Positions 22,799-31,503 of a stretch of DNA of 39,248 nucleotides are shown piece after piece. A model generated the notes under the pieces. The model ran no database searches and was not told where the DNA came from. It saw only the letters and a list, made by a program, of their open reading frames with translations. Origin of the DNA: Candidatus Aminicenantota bacterium (GTDB taxonomy: Bacteria; Acidobacteriota; Aminicenantia; UBA2199); NCBI GenBank assembly GCA_018262835.1, contig JADFDP010000017.1, positions 1-39,248 of the forward strand. The letters run 5' to 3'. Numbering within the stretch: position 1 is the first letter of the stretch; each line of letters begins with the position of its first letter. The translations under genes and the position numbers were made by a program.

Positions 22799-24820
22799 AT
22801 GAGAACCGCCGCGACTTCCATTTTTCAAAAAGACATCCTGAAGCAGGCCGTCATGGATGCGGTAAAAAAACTCGATCCCCGCTCGCTGGCCAGGAACCCG
22901 GTCATGTTCGTCACCGAGTGCTGCGCCCTGCTCACCACGGCCGCCCTATTTCAAAAAAGCAGCGGCGAACCGAGGGGATTCATCATTCAGATTTCACTCT
23001 GGCTGTGGTTCACCGTTCTTTTCGCCAACTTCGCCGAGGCCGTAGCCGAAGGCCGCGGCAAGGCCCAGGCCGATTCCCTGCGCAAAACCAGGTCCCATAC
23101 CACGGCCAATCGAATGCAGCCGGGCCAAGAGAACGCTCCGGTGCCGGCGGAAGCCTTGCGCAAAAACGACATCGTGGCGGTCAGCGCCGGCGAGACCGTC
23201 CCGGCCGATGGCGAGGTGATCTCAGGCATCGCCACCGTCGACGAATCGGCGATCACCGGGGAATCGGCACCGGTCATCCGCGAATCCGGAGGCGACCGCA
23301 GTGCCGTGACCGGCGGTACCAAAGTGCTTTCCGACAAAATCATCGTCCGCGTCACGGCCAATCCCGGTGAAAGTTTTCTGGACCGCATGATCAGCCTGGT
23401 GGAAGGCGCCAACCGGCAAAAGACGCCGAACGAGATCGCACTGACCATCCTGCTGTCCGCGCTCAGCGTCATTTTCCTGGTGGCGATCTTCACCTTGAAA
23501 TTTTTCGGGATCTACTCCGGTGCATGGTTCAGTATCACCGTACTGGTGTCGCTTTTGGTCTGTCTCCTGCCGACGACCATCGGCGGGCTGCTGAGCGCCA
23601 TCGGCATTGCCGGCATCGACCGTCTGGTGCAGAAAAACGTTCTGGCCATGAGCGGCCGGGCGGTGGAGGCGGCCGGGGATATCGACGTGCTTTTACTGGA
23701 CAAGACCGGCACCATCACCCTGGGCGACCGGCAAGCAGTACGCTTTATCCCGGCCCCGGGAATCACGGTGGGGACCCTGGCTGACATCGCCCAGCTGGCT
23801 TCCCTGTCCGATGAAACCCCGGAAGGCCGCAGTATCGTCATCCTGGCAAAAAAACACGGCTTGCGCGGCCGCTCGATCGCGGAGATTCCCGATGCCCGAT
23901 TCGTCTCCTTTTCGGCGCAGACCCGCATGAGCGGCATCGACATCGGCCTGCATCAATTTCGCAAGGGCGCGCCCGACGCCATCGCGGCATTCGCCGCGAT
24001 CGAGTTCCCGCAGGAGATGAAGCGGGTCATCGAGGAGATCTCCAGGGAAGGAGGTACGGCGCTGGCCGTAGCGGAGAAGGAGGAGGCGCTGGGCGTCATT
24101 CATCTCAAGGATATCGTCAAGGGGGGGCTCAGGGACCGCTTCATCCGGCTGAGGGCCATGGGCATCAAGACCATCATGATCACCGGGGACAACCGTCTTA
24201 CCGCGGCCACGATCGCCCGGGAGGCGGGAGTGGACGATTTCCTGGCCGAAGCCCGCCCGGAAGACAAAATGGCGCTGATCCGCAAGGAGCAAAGGAACGG
24301 CTACCTGGTGGCCATGACCGGCGACGGCACCAACGATGCACCGGCGCTGGCGCAGGCGGACGTGGGCGTGGCCATGAACACGGGCACCCAGGCGGCAAAA
24401 GAGGCGGGCAATATGGTTGACCTGGATTCCAACCCGACCAAGCTCATTGAAATCATAGAGACCGGAAAACAGATGTTGATGACGCGCGGCGCTCTGACCA
24501 CCTTCAGCATCGCCAACGACGTCGCGAAATATTTCGCCATCCTTCCGGCCATGCTCATTGTCCTTTTCCCGGAAATCGCCCCGCTGAACATCATGAAGCT
24601 TGGATCGCCCCTCAGCGCCATTCTCAGCGCCGTGGTCTTCAACGCCATGATCATCATCCTGCTCATTCCCCTGGCCCTCAAGGGCGTAAAATTCAAACCC
24701 ATGAAAGCCATGGCCCTGCTGCGGCGCAACCTGGTAATTTACGGACTGGGCGGTTTGGCCATTCCTTTTGCCGGCATCAAAATCATCGATATCGTGGTCA
24801 ATTTTTTCCATCTGACCTGA
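22799..24820 (+). CDS. kdpB: KdpB, P-type ATPase subunit of Kdp
   Basis: The 673-residue protein is the catalytic subunit that hydrolyses ATP to drive potassium uptake. P-type hallmarks are the phosphorylated aspartate D301 in [10 protein letters not shown], the actuator motif TGES (153-156) including the serine phosphorylated for inhibition in E. coli KdpB, the membrane segment [14 protein letters not shown] (256-269), and the hinge motif [20 protein letters not shown]. Length is normal. An AGGAGG ribosome-binding site precedes the ATG. It lies in the middle of the contiguous kdp operon. Confidence 0.98.
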   Translation: MRTAATSIFQKDILKQAVMDAVKKLDPRSLARNPVMFVTECCALLTTAALFQKSSGEPRGFIIQISLWLWFTVLFANFAEAVAEGRGKAQADSLRKTRSHTTANRMQPGQENAPVPAEALRKNDIVAVSAGETVPADGEVISGIATVDESAITGESAPVIRESGGDRSAVTGGTKVLSDKIIVRVTANPGESFLDRMISLVEGANRQKTPNEIALTILLSALSVIFLVAIFTLKFFGIYSGAWFSITVLVSLLVCLLPTTIGGLLSAIGIAGIDRLVQKNVLAMSGRAVEAAGDIDVLLLDKTGTITLGDRQAVRFIPAPGITVGTLADIAQLASLSDETPEGRSIVILAKKHGLRGRSIAEIPDARFVSFSAQTRMSGIDIGLHQFRKGAPDAIAAFAAIEFPQEMKRVIEEISREGGTALAVAEKEEALGVIHLKDIVKGGLRDRFIRLRAMGIKTIMITGDNRLTAATIAREAGVDDFLAEARPEDKMALIRKEQRNGYLVAMTGDGTNDAPALAQADVGVAMNTGTQAAKEAGNMVDLDSNPTKLIEIIETGKQMLMTRGALTTFSIANDVAKYFAILPAMLIVLFPEIAPLNIMKLGSPLSAILSAVVFNAMIIILLIPLALKGVKFKPMKAMALLRRNLVIYGLGGLAIPFAGIKIIDIVVNFFHLT

Positions 24821-24831
24821 GGAGATAAAAA

Positions 24832-25413
24832 ATGAAAGCTTTGGCGGGTGAAATAAAAAGAGCAGCATGGGCCGTCATCCTGCTGACCATTTTATTGTGC
24901 GGGATCTATCCGCTAGCAATTTGGGGCATCGGGCAATTGCTTTTTTCGGAAAAAGCCAACGGGTCCATCTTGGTAAGGGAAAAAGGAATCGTGGGCTCCG
25001 TCCTGATCGCCCAGCGATTCACCTCGCCCGCTTATTTCCATTCCCGCCCCTCGGCCGTCGCCTACGCCAGTTCCGCAGCTGATTCGGGCGGCAGCAACCT
25101 GGGCCCCCTGTCAAAATTGCTCCACGATCAGCTAATGGCCCGGATAAATAACTATCGCAGGGAAAACGGGCTGGCAGCCTCTTTCCCGATCGCTGCGGAT
25201 GCGGTCAGCGCTTCCGCCAGCGGTTTGGATCCCCATATCAGTCCTGCCAACGCCTTCTCCCAGGCGGCCCGGGTCGCCGGGGCCCGGGGGCTGAGCCGGG
25301 ACCAGGTCATGAGCATGATCCGGCTCCACTTGGAAGAAAGGCAGCTGGGTATCTTCGGTGAAAAAAGGGTCAACGTGCTGTTATTGAACCTGGCCCTTGA
25401 CGGCCATGAATGA
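24832..25413 (+). CDS. kdpC: KdpC, accessory subunit of Kdp ATPase
   Basis: The 193-residue protein has one N-terminal membrane helix (about 12-36, WAVILLTILLCGIYPLAIW) and a KdpC periplasmic domain. Family segments are GSVLIAQRFTSPAYFHSRPS, SGGSNLGPLSKLL, DAVSASASGLDPHISPANA and QAARVAGARGLS. It stabilises the KdpFABC complex. GAGGAGAT precedes the start. Its stop overlaps the KdpD-like gene (ATGA), so the sensor protein is translationally coupled to the transporter. Confidence 0.97.
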   Translation: MKALAGEIKRAAWAVILLTILLCGIYPLAIWGIGQLLFSEKANGSILVREKGIVGSVLIAQRFTSPAYFHSRPSAVAYASSAADSGGSNLGPLSKLLHDQLMARINNYRRENGLAASFPIAADAVSASASGLDPHISPANAFSQAARVAGARGLSRDQVMSMIRLHLEERQLGIFGEKRVNVLLLNLALDGHE

Positions 25414-27065
25414 TGCGCGGATCGCTCTCGCTCATGAATGAAGACAAAGCGAATAAATTTCTGCGCCTGATCCAGCGTTCCGCCCGCGGGCGCCTGAAGA
25501 TCTATCTCGGCTATTGCGCCGGCGTCGGTAAAACCTACCGCATGCTCCAGGAAGGCCAGGCGCTGAAGAATGACGGCATCGACGTGGTCGTCGGCTTCGT
25601 GGAGACGCATGGCCGCGCCGATATTATCAGACTCCTGGATGGTTTCGAGATCGTCCCCAGGCGAGTCAAGGAATACAAGGGGATGAAGATGGAAGAAATG
25701 GACTTGGAAGCGGTGCTGGCCAGGAAGCCGGCCGTGGCGCTGATCGACGAGCTGGCCCACACCAACGTGCCCGAGAGCCGGAACGGCAAGCGCTACCAGG
25801 ATGTGCAGGAGATCCTGGCGGCCGGCATTCACGTGATCACGACCCTGAACGTCCAGCACCTGGAAAGCCTCTATGACACGGTCGAAAAGCTCGTCAAGGT
25901 CAAGGTGCGCGAAAGGCTTCCCGACTCGGTGATCGCCGAGGCCGATCAGATCGTCAACGTCGACCTGACTCCCGAGGACCTGAGAAAAAGGCTTGCCGAA
26001 GGCAAAATATACAAGGAAGACAAGATACGGCCCGCCTTGGAAAACTTTTTTATCCGGGCCAACCTGGAGAATTTGCGGGAACTGACGCTACGGGAGCTGG
26101 CCGCTCAGATCGACCTCCACCGCAAGGACCTGGAAAGCGATGAAAATACGGCCATGCCGGATCAGATCATGGTCTGCCTGAGTTCCCGCGGCCCGAACAG
26201 CGATTTTTTGCTCCGCTATGCCTCGCGCTTCGCCGGCCGCCTGAACAAGAACTGGTATGCGCTGTATGTCCAGACGGCGGCAGAAGATCCTCTGCAGATC
26301 GATATTCAGACGCAGAACGCCCTGGCCCGCACCTTGACGCTGGCCAAGCAACTGGGGGCGATCGTGTTCACCTACAAGGGCGAGGACCTGGCCAGCACGA
26401 TCTTGCGCTTTGCCCGGGAATACCATGTCGGGCACATCATTATCGGGTCTCCCAGCCGATTGCCATTCTTCCAAAGAATTCGGTTCAAAAAAACTCTTTC
26501 TGAAAGGCTGATCCAGGAGGCCGGGGGGATCCATATCGTCGTGGTGGATACCCATCCCCAGCGCGCCGTTGCGGAAGGATCGGAACCGGAAATCGCGGCC
26601 GGCAGCGCCGGCAAAAGGATCGGCCTATGCGACTTCCTGCCGCAAAACCATGTTCTGATCTGGAAGAACGCGGCGATGAAGGAGGAAGTGTTACGCGACC
26701 TGGCCCGGGCCGCGTACAGTACGGAGAAGGATCAGCAGGAAATTTTCACGCGCCTGCTGCAGAGGGAAAAGGAAAGTTCGACATTCTTCAATGAAGGAGT
26801 GGCGTTCCCGCACCTGCGGCTGGAAGATGATTCTCTCCCCAAGATCGCCTTGGGTATCATCCCCCGGGGCATTGTCGATGTTGTCACTATTGAACCGATC
26901 CGCCTGGTCTTTCTCATCGTGACTTCGTTGCGCCAGAGCGATGTCCAGGCAAAATTGCTGGCTGCCGCCAGTAAAATCGCCGGCAACAAACGCCTGGTTG
27001 ATATCCTGATTGCCGCAAAAAATCCCGAAAAGGCAATCCAGGAAATTGACAAATGGGAAGACTAA
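25410..27065 (+). CDS. KdpD-like sensor (KdpD-USP) fused to a PTS EIIA-like domain, no kinase
   Basis: The 551-residue protein begins as KdpD does: N-terminal KdpD domain (about 26-235) with Walker A GYCAGVGKT (34-42) and Walker B VALIDELAHTNVPESRNGKRY (109-129), then a UspA-like domain (about 250-380, IIIGSPSR). Where KdpD should continue with four membrane helices, GAF and histidine kinase domains (about 890 residues in total), this protein instead carries a type-2 PTS EIIA domain (about 410-548). The phosphorylatable histidine is present at H468 in EGVAFPHLR, and VFLIVTSLRQSDVQAKLLAA follows the EIIA pattern. In E. coli, EIIA-Ntr (PtsN) binds and stimulates KdpD, so the fusion joins known partners. 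It cannot autophosphorylate as a kinase. It may report to the separate kinase encoded upstream. Confidence 0.9.
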   Translation: MMRGSLSLMNEDKANKFLRLIQRSARGRLKIYLGYCAGVGKTYRMLQEGQALKNDGIDVVVGFVETHGRADIIRLLDGFEIVPRRVKEYKGMKMEEMDLEAVLARKPAVALIDELAHTNVPESRNGKRYQDVQEILAAGIHVITTLNVQHLESLYDTVEKLVKVKVRERLPDSVIAEADQIVNVDLTPEDLRKRLAEGKIYKEDKIRPALENFFIRANLENLRELTLRELAAQIDLHRKDLESDENTAMPDQIMVCLSSRGPNSDFLLRYASRFAGRLNKNWYALYVQTAAEDPLQIDIQTQNALARTLTLAKQLGAIVFTYKGEDLASTILRFAREYHVGHIIIGSPSRLPFFQRIRFKKTLSERLIQEAGGIHIVVVDTHPQRAVAEGSEPEIAAGSAGKRIGLCDFLPQNHVLIWKNAAMKEEVLRDLARAAYSTEKDQQEIFTRLLQREKESSTFFNEGVAFPHLRLEDDSLPKIALGIIPRGIVDVVTIEPIRLVFLIVTSLRQSDVQAKLLAAASKIAGNKRLVDILIAAKNPEKAIQEIDKWED

Positions 27066-27137
27066 TGCTTAAGCGGGGCTTGACGATTATGGTTTTGATC
27101 GATTTTAAATAAAACTGGATTTGATTCAGGAGGAAAT

Positions 27138-27917
27138 ATGGTTGTTAAGAAAAAACTCTCATTGGGTTTGGGATTTTTGTTTTTCATCATTTTTATCCTG
27201 ACTATATTCTGTTCATTTTACATTGGGAAATTATCCCAGGAAGCCGGCAATATTCTGAAAGACAATTATAGTTCCCTGGTCTATTCAAAAAACATGACTT
27301 TATCACTTGAGAATCTAAGGACAGCCATCAGCAGCATCATCTTCAACCAGGCCGAGAACAAGAAAACATCCAACTACTACTGGCAGCTTTATGAAAAGGA
27401 AAAAACCGAGTTTGAAAAAAACTTGCAGGCGGAAAACAAAAACATAACCGAGATCCATGAAAACGAATATGTGGAGGAGATCAACAAGAACTATGATATT
27501 TTTTTGAAACTCTGCCAGCAAATAAAAACGGGAACCGGCAGCAGCATCATGTACTTCAACGAATTTCAACCCGTTTTTGAACAGCTGAAACACTCCATTG
27601 ACAACATCCATGAAGTCAATATGCAGGCGGTGGTGCGAAAAAGCCAGATGACCCGACATGATGCGGATAAAACCAGGAATTACATGGCGGGCATCGGGGT
27701 TTTTTGCATGATTTTGGCTTTTGCTTATTTTTGGTATTTTCCCCTCTATATTTCCAATTCAATCGCCTATCTGGCAGAAAAAATGAGACTATTATTGAAA
27801 AAATTGGGCATGCCCCTGGATAGTAAAACAGATGACGAATTCAACGTCATTTTACAGTCCATAAATTTGATAGAAAACAAATACGGCGGGGAAAAAAAGA
27901 CTCGAATCCGGGAATGA
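27138..27917 (+). CDS. Kinase-less membrane sensor protein downstream of kdp
   Basis: The 259-residue protein has two membrane helices (about 8-29 and 183-203) flanking a helical periplasmic domain, then only about 55 cytoplasmic residues resembling the start of a HAMP-like region. No kinase, methyl-accepting or cyclase domain follows. Its layout echoes the sensor half of the histidine kinase at 19054-20889, including ILKDNYSSLVYSKNM versus ILRENYRSVIACQQM at the same place. It may be a duplicated sensor module acting as a partner or decoy of that kinase. The stop is genuine, with no downstream frame continuing the kinase. AGGAGGAAAT precedes the ATG, and a possible own promoter (TTGACG at 27080-27085) lies in the 72-base gap. 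Base composition is clearly more AT-rich than in the kdp genes. Confidence 0.75.
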   Translation: MVVKKKLSLGLGFLFFIIFILTIFCSFYIGKLSQEAGNILKDNYSSLVYSKNMTLSLENLRTAISSIIFNQAENKKTSNYYWQLYEKEKTEFEKNLQAENKNITEIHENEYVEEINKNYDIFLKLCQQIKTGTGSSIMYFNEFQPVFEQLKHSIDNIHEVNMQAVVRKSQMTRHDADKTRNYMAGIGVFCMILAFAYFWYFPLYISNSIAYLAEKMRLLLKKLGMPLDSKTDDEFNVILQSINLIENKYGGEKKTRIRE

Positions 27918-27963
27918 GATAGAGATATTCCCCGAGCATTCACCAGAAAAACTTTTGGGGTTT

Positions 27964-29232
27964 CTAGATGGCTCCCCGGATGATGTTCCGCAGGATTTCG
28001 AGGAAACGATCCACTTCCTCGTCTTTGTTGTACAAGCAAAGCCCGGCCCGCACCGCGCCGCCCTTTTCTTCGAGGCCCAGGAATTTCATCGGTTCCCAGG
28101 CGTAATAGTTGCCTTCCCAGACATGGATGCCCGCAGCTCCCAGCTTTCCGGCGATCACGGCCGGCGCCAGGCCCGGCAAAGTGAAGCAGGCCGTGGGCGT
28201 GCGCTGGGAAAAACGCTTAGGATCGGTGATGCCGTAGACGCGCAGCCCGGGAAGCGCCAGAAGCCCCTCCAGCATACGGGAAAAGAGCCGGGTCTCGTGG
28301 TCCTGGATTGCAGCCAGGGCCTGCTTCAGCCAGCGCCGCCGTCCCGCGGCAACCGCTTCCAGCCCCGGGGCTTGGTCTGGGCCGGAATCGCGACCCAGGG
28401 CGGCGAGAAAATCAACGGCCGCCGCGATGCCGGCGATGCCCTCGTGGTTCTTGGTGCCGGTTTCAAAGGAGTCGGGGATCATGTCGCCGGCCGGCCGCAC
28501 CTTGTAGGGCTGCAGGCGCTCCAGCGCTTCCCGCTTTCCAAATAGAACTCCGGAGTGCGGACCGTAGAACTTGTAGGGCGAACAGGCCAGGAAATCGCAA
28601 TCCAGGAGCTGGACGTCGATGGCCCGGTGCGGCGCGTAATGGACGGCGTCGACAAAGGTCAATGCTCCGACCTTTTTGGCCGCGGCCAATATCCGGGGAA
28701 CGTCGTTGATGGTGCCGAAAGCGTTGGAGGCAAAACCCACGGCGACGATCCGCGTTTTCCTGCTGAGGGTCCTTTCCAGAGCGTCCAATTTGAGGGTGCA
28801 ATCCGCGGGATCGATCTCCAGCCAGCGGACCATGGCCCCGCTTTCCTGCAGGTGAAGCCAGGGGGCGATGTTGGCGTCATGGTCCAGGCGCGTGACCACG
28901 ATCTCGTCGCCCGCCTTCAAGGTCCGGCCCAGGGCGCGTGCCAGGTGCAGCGTCAGGGTGGTCATGTTGGCCCCGAAAATTATTTCGGCGGCTTCATGGG
29001 CATTGAGGAAATCGGCGACGGCCTGGCGCGCCTGGCTGATGACGGCGTCACTGCGCCGCGAGGTGGGAAAAAAGCCGTGCTCGTTGGCGTTGGCGTCGCG
29101 ATAATACCCGGCCACGGCGTCGATGACCGCCTGGGGCACCTGAGTGCCGCCCGGGCCATCGAAAAAGACCGCCCCCGAAGCCAGCGCCGGGAAGCGGGTC
29201 CGGATGTTCTCAACGGAATATTCCATGTTCAC
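27964..29232 (-). CDS. Class V aminotransferase-fold protein, cysteine desulfurase-like (TIGR01976 type)
   Basis: The 422-residue PLP enzyme of the NifS/SufS-like class V fold shows the family pattern FFDGPGGTQVPQAVIDAV, the cofactor aspartate-histidine region FVDAVHYAPH and the Schiff-base lysine K221 (LACSPYKFYGPHSGVLFG). The loop that in SufS carries the persulfide cysteine (GHHCA) reads IHVWEGNYYAWEP here, with no cysteine, so genuine desulfurase activity is doubtful. It best matches the uncharacterised VC1184-like subfamily. It lies 20 bases after lhgO in the same direction and is probably co-transcribed with it. The substrate is unknown. Confidence 0.85.
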   Translation of the reverse strand: MNMEYSVENIRTRFPALASGAVFFDGPGGTQVPQAVIDAVAGYYRDANANEHGFFPTSRRSDAVISQARQAVADFLNAHEAAEIIFGANMTTLTLHLARALGRTLKAGDEIVVTRLDHDANIAPWLHLQESGAMVRWLEIDPADCTLKLDALERTLSRKTRIVAVGFASNAFGTINDVPRILAAAKKVGALTFVDAVHYAPHRAIDVQLLDCDFLACSPYKFYGPHSGVLFGKREALERLQPYKVRPAGDMIPDSFETGTKNHEGIAGIAAAVDFLAALGRDSGPDQAPGLEAVAAGRRRWLKQALAAIQDHETRLFSRMLEGLLALPGLRVYGITDPKRFSQRTPTACFTLPGLAPAVIAGKLGAAGIHVWEGNYYAWEPMKFLGLEEKGGAVRAGLCLYNKDEEVDRFLEILRNIIRGAI

Positions 29233-29252
29233 TCCTTTGCTTAACGATTTTT

Positions 29253-30512
29253 TTAAAGTATCGGCGGTTTCAGCGGCCCGGGATCGGGCGCGATCCCCTT
29301 GGGGGACAGGAAGAATTTTTTCAGGGCCAGGGCGGCGATGGATTCGCCGATGCTGATGGACGCCGTGGCCGCCGGCGACGGGGCGTTCAGCACGTGGACC
29401 ATGCGTTCGGCCTCCTTGATGCGGAAATCGTCGACCAGGAAGCCGTTGGCTTCCAAAGCCTGGGCGCGCACACCGGCGCCGCCCGGCTGCAAGTCTCCGG
29501 CCTGGATCTCGGGGACCAGCCGCTGCAGCGCCCGGACAAAAGCCTTCTTGGAAAAGGATCGGTAGAATTCGCCGAGGCCCATTTTCCAGAATTTCAAGCC
29601 CATGAACCAGAATCCGGGATACATGGCGAATTGCGCGGCATCGCGAAGTGAAAAATTGGTTTTTTTATAGCCGTGGCGCTTGAAAGCCAGGACGGCGTTG
29701 GGCCCGGCTTCCACACCGCCGGCGATCCGGCGCGTGAAATGGACGCCCAGAAAGGGAAAACGGGGATCCGGGACCGGATAGATCAAGTTGCGCACGAGAC
29801 GGCGGCGCCCGGGGAGCAAATCAAAATATTCGCCTCTGAAGGGAATGATCTGCAAACCGGGATTGACGCCGCACAGGCGCGCCACGCGGTCGGAATGAAG
29901 TCCGGCGCAATTGACCAGATTGCGGCAGCGGACCTCGCTGCCGGTGGAGCTTAATATCATTTCCTTGGCGGACGTTTTCACCCGCGTTACCCGGAAATTC
30001 AAGCGGATCTCGCCGCCGCCGGCGCGGATGATCTCGGCGTATTTCTCGCAAACCTGGCCGTAATCGACGATGCCGGTCTCCCCGACCCACAGCCCGGCGA
30101 TGCCGGCGACGTGCGGTTCGAATTCCTTCAATTCGGACGCGCCGAGGCGGCGCAGCTTTTTCAAGCCGTTGGCCAGACCCTTTTGTTCCAGGGCGTCAAG
30201 GGCGGCGATCTCGCTTTCCTGGGTAGCCACCACCAGCTTGCCGCAGGCCTGGTGGGCGATCCCCTGCTCCCGGCAAAAGCGGTACAGGGCTTCGCGCCCG
30301 GCCACGCAGTTCCGGGCCTTCAGCGAACCCGGCTTGTAATAGAGCCCGGAATGGATCACGCCGCTGTTGTTGCCGGTCTGGTGCGCGGCCAGCTTGCCTT
30401 CGGCCTCGAGGACGGCTATGGATGTCACCCCGGACCGGACCAGGGCCATGGCCGTGGCCAGCCCGACGATGCCGCCGCCGATGATGCCCACGTCGTAGAT
30501 GCGATCGTCCAT
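29253..30512 (-). CDS. lhgO: L-2-hydroxyglutarate oxidase (LhgO)
   Basis: The 419-residue FAD-dependent oxidoreductase of the DAO fold has the N-terminal dinucleotide motif YDVGIIGGGIVGLATAMAL. LhgO-family segments are HQTGNNSGVIHSGLYYKPGS, NCAGLHSDRVARLCG and PFRGEYFDLLPGRR. The enzyme oxidises L-2-hydroxyglutarate to 2-oxoglutarate, clearing a by-product or feeding electrons to quinone. The start is placed at 30512 because AGGA stands 7 bases upstream; longer in-frame starts at 30518 and 30557 have no better support. A good promoter lies at 30564-30592. The class V aminotransferase-like gene follows in the same unit. Confidence 0.9.
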   Translation of the reverse strand: MDDRIYDVGIIGGGIVGLATAMALVRSGVTSIAVLEAEGKLAAHQTGNNSGVIHSGLYYKPGSLKARNCVAGREALYRFCREQGIAHQACGKLVVATQESEIAALDALEQKGLANGLKKLRRLGASELKEFEPHVAGIAGLWVGETGIVDYGQVCEKYAEIIRAGGGEIRLNFRVTRVKTSAKEMILSSTGSEVRCRNLVNCAGLHSDRVARLCGVNPGLQIIPFRGEYFDLLPGRRRLVRNLIYPVPDPRFPFLGVHFTRRIAGGVEAGPNAVLAFKRHGYKKTNFSLRDAAQFAMYPGFWFMGLKFWKMGLGEFYRSFSKKAFVRALQRLVPEIQAGDLQPGGAGVRAQALEANGFLVDDFRIKEAERMVHVLNAPSPAATASISIGESIAALALKKFFLSPKGIAPDPGPLKPPIL

Positions 30513-30563
30513 TGCCATCCTATGTGTTCTTCGTTTTTCGCTTTTGGGTGGAAACAATGATGG

Positions 30564-30592
30564 AATATAGCAAATGCGCCATTTTTAGTCAA
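30564..30592 (-). promoter_or_regulatory. Sigma-70 promoter of lhgO
   Basis: On the minus strand, TTGACT (30587-30592), 17 bases and TATATT (30564-30569) match the consensus at 5 of 6 positions in each box. The predicted start near 30557 leaves a leader of about 45 bases. Confidence 0.6.
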
Positions 30593-30602
30593 GCGAATTA
30601 TC

Positions 30603-30630
30603 GTGACGAGTGACGCATCACACGTGACAA
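30603..30630. repeat. Four 7-base tandem units (GTGACNN type)
   Basis: GTGACGA, GTGACGC, ATCACAC and GTGACAA run in phase without gaps. They begin the 375-base gene-free stretch 30513-30887. A second, different heptad array is present at 38840-38874. Confidence 0.6.
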
Positions 30631-30661
30631 GTAAAAATTAAATTTCAAGCACCGATAACCC

Positions 30662-30732
30662 AATGACCCAAACAGAGGGCAATTACACGAAGGTAGTACA
30701 GCTTTCAAAAAATTACCTTCGTTTGGGTCATT
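30662..30732. repeat. Long bulged inverted repeat in a gene-free stretch
   Basis: AATGACCCAAAC (30662-30673) plus GAAGGTA (30689-30695) together pair with the continuous right arm TACCTTCGTTTGGGTCATT (30714-30732). The left arm is interrupted by 15 bases. It may be a decayed mobile-element end or a structured RNA. It is followed at about 30749-30764 by GGGGTCAGGTCTCAAC, a phrase I associate with transposase-linked repeats, and by a GGGC/GCCC hairpin (30766-30777). Confidence 0.6.
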
Positions 30733-30887
30733 AGAATTTTGGAAACATTGGGGTCAGGTCTCAACGGGCTGTTGCCCAAATCAAATAAATCAAAGAAATA
30801 ATTAGGTTATTTTTATTGAATATTTATTGAATAAAAGTTGATGAAATGGGACAATTTTATCATGGATAAAAACTTGGAGAGCAAGTC

Positions 30888-31115
30888 GTGATCGGGGTTG
30901 AGAGTCCCAACAACGGGAAGTTGTTTTACAATTTCAATTTGGAAAAGAAGGTCAGGAAGAATCATCCTTTGCGCAAGTTGAAGGAGATAATCAATCTCGA
31001 TTTCATGTACGGTTTATTGAAAGACAAGTATGGAACCAACGGGAATGGAAATGACAATGGGGACGGTGCTTGTAAATATGAATTTAGCATTATGGCAATA
31101 TTTTTCGGTACTTGA
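30888..31115 (+). pseudogene. N-terminal remnant of an IS1182-type transposase
   Basis: From a GTG at 30888 about 50 residues resemble the start of IS1182-family DDE transposases (LFYNFNLEKKVRKNHPLR, KEIINLDFMYGLLKDKYG). After NGN the family pattern (normally followed by VSVPPPVIL) is lost and the frame stops at 31115. The catalytic DDE part is absent. It is a dead fragment marking past insertion into this AT-rich patch. Confidence 0.65.
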
Positions 31116-31226
31116 CTTCATGACTTTATCGATGGCGCATGAGGGATTAGAACGAATGTTTTTGCTATCCTTCTTCATCTGTCGCGGCAAACAACTCGGC
31201 GAGCAATCGTTGAGATTCTCGCAGGC
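31104..31226. repeat. Diverged direct repeat, copy 1
   Basis: This stretch is similar by eye, at roughly four bases in five, to 32350-32473 in the same orientation. Shared blocks include CTTGACTTC, TTTTTGCTATCCT, CTTCATCTG and AAACAACTCGGC. The two copies flank the DUF2202 gene. On the minus strand both encode RESQ(R/N)LLAELF, so they are likely relics of the 3' end of one gene. Confidence 0.6.
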
Positions 31227-31503
31227 CGGATTCGCTGAAGGCCACCGATTTTGTTTTGCCGACAGGATCGGAAATGAAGTCTTTTTTTTGCAGCCGATCC
31301 ATGGCATCCCAATATTTATGTAATTGTTCGAGCCGGGGAATAGCTGGCAAATCTGGAGGCGAAAGACCCAAAGACACACGTGTTTGCGTATAATATCGCG
31401 AATATCCGCGAATCGGATTGATTTCCTGCGAGCAGGTTCCGGTTGCATTTAGATTGAAAGCGCCATCCATAAATGATTTTAAATGGTTTTGCCGACTTGG
31501 CAT
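31165..31503 (-). CDS. Hypothetical 112-residue protein
   Basis: I do not recognise this frame. It reads MPSRQNHLKSFMDGAFNLNA at the start and ESGLRESQRLLAELFAATDE near the end, with no membrane segment and no motif I can name. The ending RESQRLLAELF recurs as RESQNLLAELF in the second repeat copy (32350-32473), which suggests a protein-coding origin rather than chance. The start lies inside the sigma-54 promoter of the divergent DUF2202 gene, and no clear ribosome-binding site was seen. It may be a decayed or accessory gene. Confidence 0.4.
   Translation of the reverse strand: MPSRQNHLKSFMDGAFNLNATGTCSQEINPIRGYSRYYTQTRVSLGLSPPDLPAIPRLEQLHKYWDAMDRLQKKDFISDPVGKTKSVAFSESGLRESQRLLAELFAATDEEG

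Noticed and set aside
27918-27963. Bidirectional terminator between the sensor gene and the aminotransferase-like gene
   Set aside because: Only CCCC/GGGG arms with a ~23-base loop are visible, too weak to call.
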